Positions 60,201 to 64,000 of a stretch of DNA of 64,000 nt are shown here, piece after piece. The notes beneath the pieces are model-generated. The model was not told the DNA's origin. It ran no database searches and was given only the letters and a program-made list of their open reading frames with translations. Numbering within the stretch: the first letter of the stretch is position 1; each line of letters opens with the position of its first letter. The DNA is from Arthrobacter sp. H-02-3 (GTDB taxonomy: Bacteria; Actinomycetota; Actinomycetes; Actinomycetales; Micrococcaceae). The position numbers and the translations under genes were made by a program. Where the stretch lies: assembly GCF_003097355.1 (NCBI RefSeq), contig NZ_PYUI01000010.1, forward strand, positions 92,882 to 156,881, given 5' to 3'.

Positions 60201-61991
60201 ATGTCCGTTGATTCAGTTCTCTTCTCCCCCGCCGCGCTGGCCGGCTTCCCGGCCGGCCCCCTGACGGGTCCGTTGACCCCGGTGCACGCCGCAGACCAGC
60301 TCCCCGGGTGGTGGCGGTCCGCTGTCATCTACCAGGTTTATCCGCGCTCGTTCCGGGACCTGGACGGCGACGGCATCGGTGACCTCGCCGGCATCACCGC
60401 TGAACTGCCCCGTCTCGCCGAACTCGACATCGACGCCGTCTGGCTTTCGCCGTTCTACCGGTCTCCGCAGCGTGACGCCGGCTACGACGTCAGCGACTAC
60501 TGCGACGTCGACCCATTGTTTGGCACCCTGGATGATTTCGACGCCATGATGGCCGAGGCCACCCGGCTGGGGCTGCGGATGATCGTGGACCTCGTGCCCA
60601 ACCACTGTTCGGACCAGCACCCGGCCTTCCAGGCAGCTCTGGCCGCTCCCGCCGGCAGCCCCGAGCGGGACATGTTCATCTTCCGGGACGGTCGCGGGAC
60701 GTTTGGCGAAGAGCCGCCGAACAACTGGCAGTCCCACTTTGGCGGACCGGCCTGGACCCGGATTACCGAGCCGGACGGCGCCCCGGGCCAGTGGTACCTG
60801 CACCTCTTCGATTCCTCCCAGCCGGACTTCAACTGGGACAACCGCGCGGTCCACGATGAATTCGAGCGAGTCCTGCGCTTTTGGCTGGACCGCGGGGTTT
60901 CCGGGTTCCGCGTGGACGTGGCGCACGCCCTGGTCAAGGCCCCGGGCCTGCCCGAGTGGGGCGGCCGCGCCGACGGCAACAGCTGCGACGGCTTTCCCGG
61001 CCACGACGCTCCGATGTTCGGCCAGCCGGCCCTGCATGACATCTACCGCCAGTGGCGGCGGATTCTGGCAGAGTACGGCCCCGACCGGATCCTCTGCGCC
61101 GAGGCCAATGTGGACCCGCTCCCCCGCCTGGCCGACTGGGTCCGTCCGGACGAAATGCACCAGGCCTTCAACTTCCCGTACCTTCACGCGGGCCTCGACG
61201 TGCACCGCATGCGCCACGTCATCACCGAGTCCCTGACGGCGCTGGACGCCGTCGCGGCGCCCAGCACCTGGGTGCTCTCCAACCACGACGTCGTCCGACA
61301 TGCCACGCGCTTCGGATACAGCGGCCAGGCGCCGCGTGACGGTGACGGAATCGGCACCTCGGACCCGCAGCCCGACGAGGAGCTGGGCCGGTCCCGAGCG
61401 GCCGCCGCGTCCATGTTCATGCTGGGGCTGCCCGGCGGGGCCTACCTCTACCAGGGTGAGGAGCTCGGCCTCCCGGACGGAATCGACATCCCGGACGCCC
61501 GGCGCCAGGACCCCACCTTCGCCCGCACCGGCGGCGCGCGGCTGGGCCGCGACGGTTGCCGTGTCCCGCTGCCCTGGCGGGGCGGGGAACTGCACGCAGG
61601 ATTCGGCGACGGGCAGGATCCCTGGTTGCCGCAGCCAGAGAGCTTCGCGGGCCTGGCGCGCGATGTGCAGGCTGCTTCGCCGTCGTCGCACTTGAACCTG
61701 TACAAGCGCATGCTGGATTTGCGCCGCGGGTTGGACATGGGCCGCGGCTCCCTGTCCTGGTACGAGGACCTGTGCACGGACACGAGCCTGGCCTTCCTCA
61801 ACGGGACCACGTTGGTGCTCCTGAACACGGGCTCCGAACCGCTGGAGATGCCTGCCGGACGGGTTCTGCTGCGCAGTTCAACGCCCCCGGGCGCCGGCTA
61901 CGCAGCCGGGGACATGTCCAGTGCCGGGGATCAGTTAAGCTCAGGTGAAACTGTTTGGCTGGAAATCTACATCGAGGACACGGAGGGGTAG
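60201..61991 (+). CDS. Alpha-glucosidase (GH13)
   Basis: A 596-residue cytoplasmic GH13 enzyme. Motifs: SAVIYQVYPRSFRDLDGDGI, GIGDLAGI, MIVDLVPNHCSDQHPAF, the nucleophile Asp in GFRVDVAHALVKAPGLPEWG, the acid Glu in ILCAEANVDPLP and LSNHDVVRHATRFG. The layout fits alpha-glucosidase or oligo-1,6-glucosidase, releasing glucose from maltodextrins cut by the other GH13 enzyme. The start at 60201 gives the family start; the upstream open frame crosses the operator. It is followed two bases later by the LacI regulator. Confidence 0.92.
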   Translation: MSVDSVLFSPAALAGFPAGPLTGPLTPVHAADQLPGWWRSAVIYQVYPRSFRDLDGDGIGDLAGITAELPRLAELDIDAVWLSPFYRSPQRDAGYDVSDYCDVDPLFGTLDDFDAMMAEATRLGLRMIVDLVPNHCSDQHPAFQAALAAPAGSPERDMFIFRDGRGTFGEEPPNNWQSHFGGPAWTRITEPDGAPGQWYLHLFDSSQPDFNWDNRAVHDEFERVLRFWLDRGVSGFRVDVAHALVKAPGLPEWGGRADGNSCDGFPGHDAPMFGQPALHDIYRQWRRILAEYGPDRILCAEANVDPLPRLADWVRPDEMHQAFNFPYLHAGLDVHRMRHVITESLTALDAVAAPSTWVLSNHDVVRHATRFGYSGQAPRDGDGIGTSDPQPDEELGRSRAAAASMFMLGLPGGAYLYQGEELGLPDGIDIPDARRQDPTFARTGGARLGRDGCRVPLPWRGGELHAGFGDGQDPWLPQPESFAGLARDVQAASPSSHLNLYKRMLDLRRGLDMGRGSLSWYEDLCTDTSLAFLNGTTLVLLNTGSEPLEMPAGRVLLRSSTPPGAGYAAGDMSSAGDQLSSGETVWLEIYIEDTEG

Positions 61992-61993
61992 GA

Positions 61994-63028
61994 ATGCCCG
62001 GCATCAAGGACGTCGCGGAACGGTCCGGCCTCTCCATCGCCACCGTTTCGCGCGCCTTGAGCGGCAAGGGCAACGTCTCCGCGCGCAGCCGGGAGCGTGC
62101 ACGGGCCGCCGCCGCCGAGCTCGGCTTCGTCCTGTCCTACCACGCTTCCAGCCTGGCCTCCGGGCGTAACCACAATGTCGGCGTCGTGGTGCCTTCGGTC
62201 CACCGGTGGTTCTTTTCCTCGGTGGTCGAAGGCGTCTCGGCGACCCTGCTGGACGCCGGCTACGATCTCACGCTGTACAACGTGAGCGAGGGGCAGGAGC
62301 GCCGGCACAGCGTGCTGAACGACTTCCTGCTGCGCAAACGCGTGGACGCCGTGATCGCGGTATCCCTGGAGCTCTCCGAGGCGGAAATTGACCAGCTGCT
62401 GGCCATCCACCGTCCGATCGTGGGGATCGGCGGCCCCCTCCCCGGAGCCTCGACGATCCGCATCAATGACTCCGGCATCGCGGAGGCCGCGGCGCGGCAC
62501 CTGATCCAGCTCGGCCACAGCAGGATCGCCCACATGACCGGCGACGCGGCCTATGAGCAGGACTTCCGCCTGCCGGGGACCCGCCAGGCAGGGTTCAAGA
62601 AAGCAATGCGGGATGCGGGACTGGCCGTCCGGCCGGAGTGGCAGGTCTCTGCCGATTTCACGATCCAGGGAGCCTATGCCAGTGCCCGGCAGTTGCTAGG
62701 CAGCTCGGCGGAACGTCCCACGGCTGTCTTTGCCGCCTCCGATGAGATGGCGATCGGCACCATTCTCGCGGCCCGGGATTTCGGCCTGAGCGTGCCGCAC
62801 GACCTCTCGGTCATCGGCATCGACGGCCATGAGCTGGGCGAGGTCTTCGGTCTGACCACGATCGATCAGGACGCGCGGGGCCAGGGCGCGCTGGCCGTGC
62901 GGCGCCTGCTGGCAGGGCTCGACGGCGGCGAGGACGCGGGGGCCGCAGACACCGAATACCCCACTCGCTTTGTGATCCGGTCCAGCACTGCTGTTCCCCC
63001 CGTTGACCAGGGGCCCTTGCGCAACTAG
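61994..63028 (+). CDS. LacI-family transcriptional regulator of maltodextrin genes
   Basis: A 344-residue regulator. The helix-turn-helix is at residues 4-50 (IKDVAERSGLSIATVSRALS), followed by a sugar-binding periplasmic-protein-like domain (NVGVVVPSVHRWFFSSVVEG, ASDEMAIGTILAARDFGLSV and IGIDGHELGEVFGLTTIDQD). It probably represses both halves of the locus until maltose-type sugar is present; operators lie at 59957 and 60156. The start at 61994 has GGAGGGG before it. Confidence 0.93.
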   Translation: MPGIKDVAERSGLSIATVSRALSGKGNVSARSRERARAAAAELGFVLSYHASSLASGRNHNVGVVVPSVHRWFFSSVVEGVSATLLDAGYDLTLYNVSEGQERRHSVLNDFLLRKRVDAVIAVSLELSEAEIDQLLAIHRPIVGIGGPLPGASTIRINDSGIAEAAARHLIQLGHSRIAHMTGDAAYEQDFRLPGTRQAGFKKAMRDAGLAVRPEWQVSADFTIQGAYASARQLLGSSAERPTAVFAASDEMAIGTILAARDFGLSVPHDLSVIGIDGHELGEVFGLTTIDQDARGQGALAVRRLLAGLDGGEDAGAADTEYPTRFVIRSSTAVPPVDQGPLRN

Positions 63029-63089
63029 GCATCGGGCTGCGCGGCCGCGTCAGAGGGTGCGGTCGTCCAGGAGTGCGTCTACGGCTCGC

Positions 63090-63596
63090 TCAGGCGTCCG
63101 GGCTGCCGGTACCGGCGCCGCCCATGAACCGGACGAATCGGTCCAGGACACCGGGCCAGCCGGCCGCATAGTCGGCCCGGGCTGCCGCGGGATCCTCGGC
63201 GCCTTCCCAGCCGCTGTGCACCAGACGCAGCTCCGTCCCGTCACCGACCGCCTTGAACGCCACCCGGAGCTCAGTGGACCACATGGCCGTGGTTCCGGGG
63301 TGCCAGCTGGCGTGGAAGGACAGCGGAGGCTGCCAGTCATCAATCGAGCCCCAGACGGCTGTCCTGCCATCATCCGAGGTCTCCAGGATCAGGCTCTCCT
63401 CGAACTCCACGTAGGAGCCGAGGCCATAGACGCTGTGGTCCTCCATCGGCCACCAGAGGTGCGTGTGTTCGGTGAAGCCCATGAACGCCCGGGCGACAGC
63501 GCCAGGGACCACGACACTGACGACGACGGGATCAAGTTCGTCGGCCGGCTCAGGTTCCGGCGCGCTCGACGGAGCATGGCTGAAGAGGTTATCCAT
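63090..63596 (-). CDS. SRPBCC-domain protein
   Basis: A 168-residue protein of the SRPBCC/AHSA1-like fold, with VVVSVVVPGAVARAFMGFTE, HLWWPMEDHSVYGLGSYVEF and the C-terminal ELRLVHSGWEGAEDPAAARA followed by AAGWPGVLDRFVRFMG. Function unknown; relatives bind small hydrophobic ligands. The start at 63596 fits the family; the frame is open further up without similarity. It is convergent with the LacI gene and ends 61 bases after it. Confidence 0.8.
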   Translation of the reverse strand: MDNLFSHAPSSAPEPEPADELDPVVVSVVVPGAVARAFMGFTEHTHLWWPMEDHSVYGLGSYVEFEESLILETSDDGRTAVWGSIDDWQPPLSFHASWHPGTTAMWSTELRVAFKAVGDGTELRLVHSGWEGAEDPAAARADYAAGWPGVLDRFVRFMGGAGTGSPDA

Positions 63597-63807
63597 GGGC
63601 AACCACTCTACCCGCGCGACGCCCCCGCACGTTTCGCACTGATCGGTCCGACGCTGCCGCACGTCTGACAGGGATCGCTGCGGTGCTCCCGCACGTCCCG
63701 CAGTGCCGGCGCGCTCCTCCCTCACGTCCCGGGGGGTGTGCCGGTGGTGGGGGTGGGTCGCGGGGTGTGTGATGTCTCAGGTGATGGGTTTTGTTGGTTA
63801 AATGCGG

Positions 63808-63838
63808 GAGGACCCCCAACCAGTGGTTGGGGGTCCTC
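63808..63838 (-). terminator. Terminator after the rRNA operon
   Basis: GAGGACCCCCAACCA pairs with TGGTTGGGGGTCCTC (63824-63838) around one or two loop bases, 14 bases past the 5S rRNA end on the minus strand. Confidence 0.85.
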
Positions 63839-63852
63839 GACCAGTAATGATG

Positions 63853-63970
63853 TTACGGCGGTGACCTACTCTCCCACACCCTCCCGGGTGCAGTACCCTC
63901 GGCGCTGTGGGTCTTAGCTTCCGGGGTCGGAATGGGACCGGGCGTTTACCCCACGGTATGACCGCCGTAA
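63853..63970 (-). rRNA. rrf: 5S ribosomal RNA
   Basis: On the minus strand the sequence runs from TTACGGCGGTCATACC to GGTCACCGCCGTAA, 118 bases, with the pairing ends and inner motifs CCCATTCCGACCCCGGAAGC and GGGAGAGTAGGTC of actinobacterial 5S rRNA. It is the last gene of an rRNA operon; the 23S gene should lie past the right edge. Confidence 0.97.
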
Positions 63971-64000
63971 CCCTTGCTACACCGCCTTCACCCTGGGGGG

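Overview
The window looks like chromosomal DNA from a high-GC actinobacterium of the Micrococcaceae (Arthrobacter or Pseudarthrobacter type). This rests on codon bias, GTG/TTG starts, a DUF4193 protein, a DUF4032 protein, an actinobacterial P450 and the gene content. No rRNA or marker comparison was run, so the genus is an inference.

Layout. 1-2.4 kb: the 3' part of a DHA2-type efflux pump, an ArsR-type regulator with its SRPBCC partner, and a Dps ferritin. 2.4-36.2 kb: one large flagellar island. 36.3-45.2 kb: accessory genes (a secreted AMIN-like protein, DUF4193, a GyrI-like protein, an amino acid permease, a broken membrane-protein gene, two tandem secreted repeat proteins). 45.6 kb: tRNA-Thr. 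45.9-52.3 kb: a membrane-anchored DsbA-like protein, trehalose synthesis otsA-otsB, a sugar ABC ATPase and a DUF4032 protein. 52.3-63.6 kb: an FAD-linked oxidase, a complete maltodextrin uptake and hydrolysis locus with its LacI regulator, and an SRPBCC protein. 63.85 kb: 5S rRNA on the minus strand, the end of an rRNA operon that continues past the right edge.

Flagellar island. The minus-strand run flgB-flgC-fliE-fliF-fliG-fliH-fliI-fliJ-(NlpC/P60)-fliK-flgD-flgE continues as flbD-motA-motB-fliM-fliN-fliO-fliP-fliQ-fliR-flhB-flhA-(flhF-like)-csrA. It is interrupted between flgE and flbD by two plus-strand genes, a cytochrome P450 and an endonuclease-fold gene; the second is bracketed by two related palindromes. 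Filament genes are fliC, fliD, a small protein, a miniature fliD, fliS and a paralogue of the small protein (all minus), and flgN-flgK-flgL-fliW (plus). A FliA-type sigma factor and a second flgN-like gene sit at the far end. Three intergenic sites fit TAACGC-N13/14-GCCGA, a sigma-28-like element. The flagellin leader has a GGA-loop hairpin and a GGA-containing Shine-Dalgarno sequence, so a FliW-CsrA-flagellin switch is likely.

Notable gaps and oddities: no flgG/flgF, fliL, flgM or chemotaxis genes are visible; the FlhF-like protein lacks a P-loop; FliM lacks the usual CheY-binding N-terminus. No CRISPR array or complete insertion sequence was found. The best candidates for undescribed biology are the palindrome-bracketed endonuclease gene and the duplicated fliD/small-protein module.
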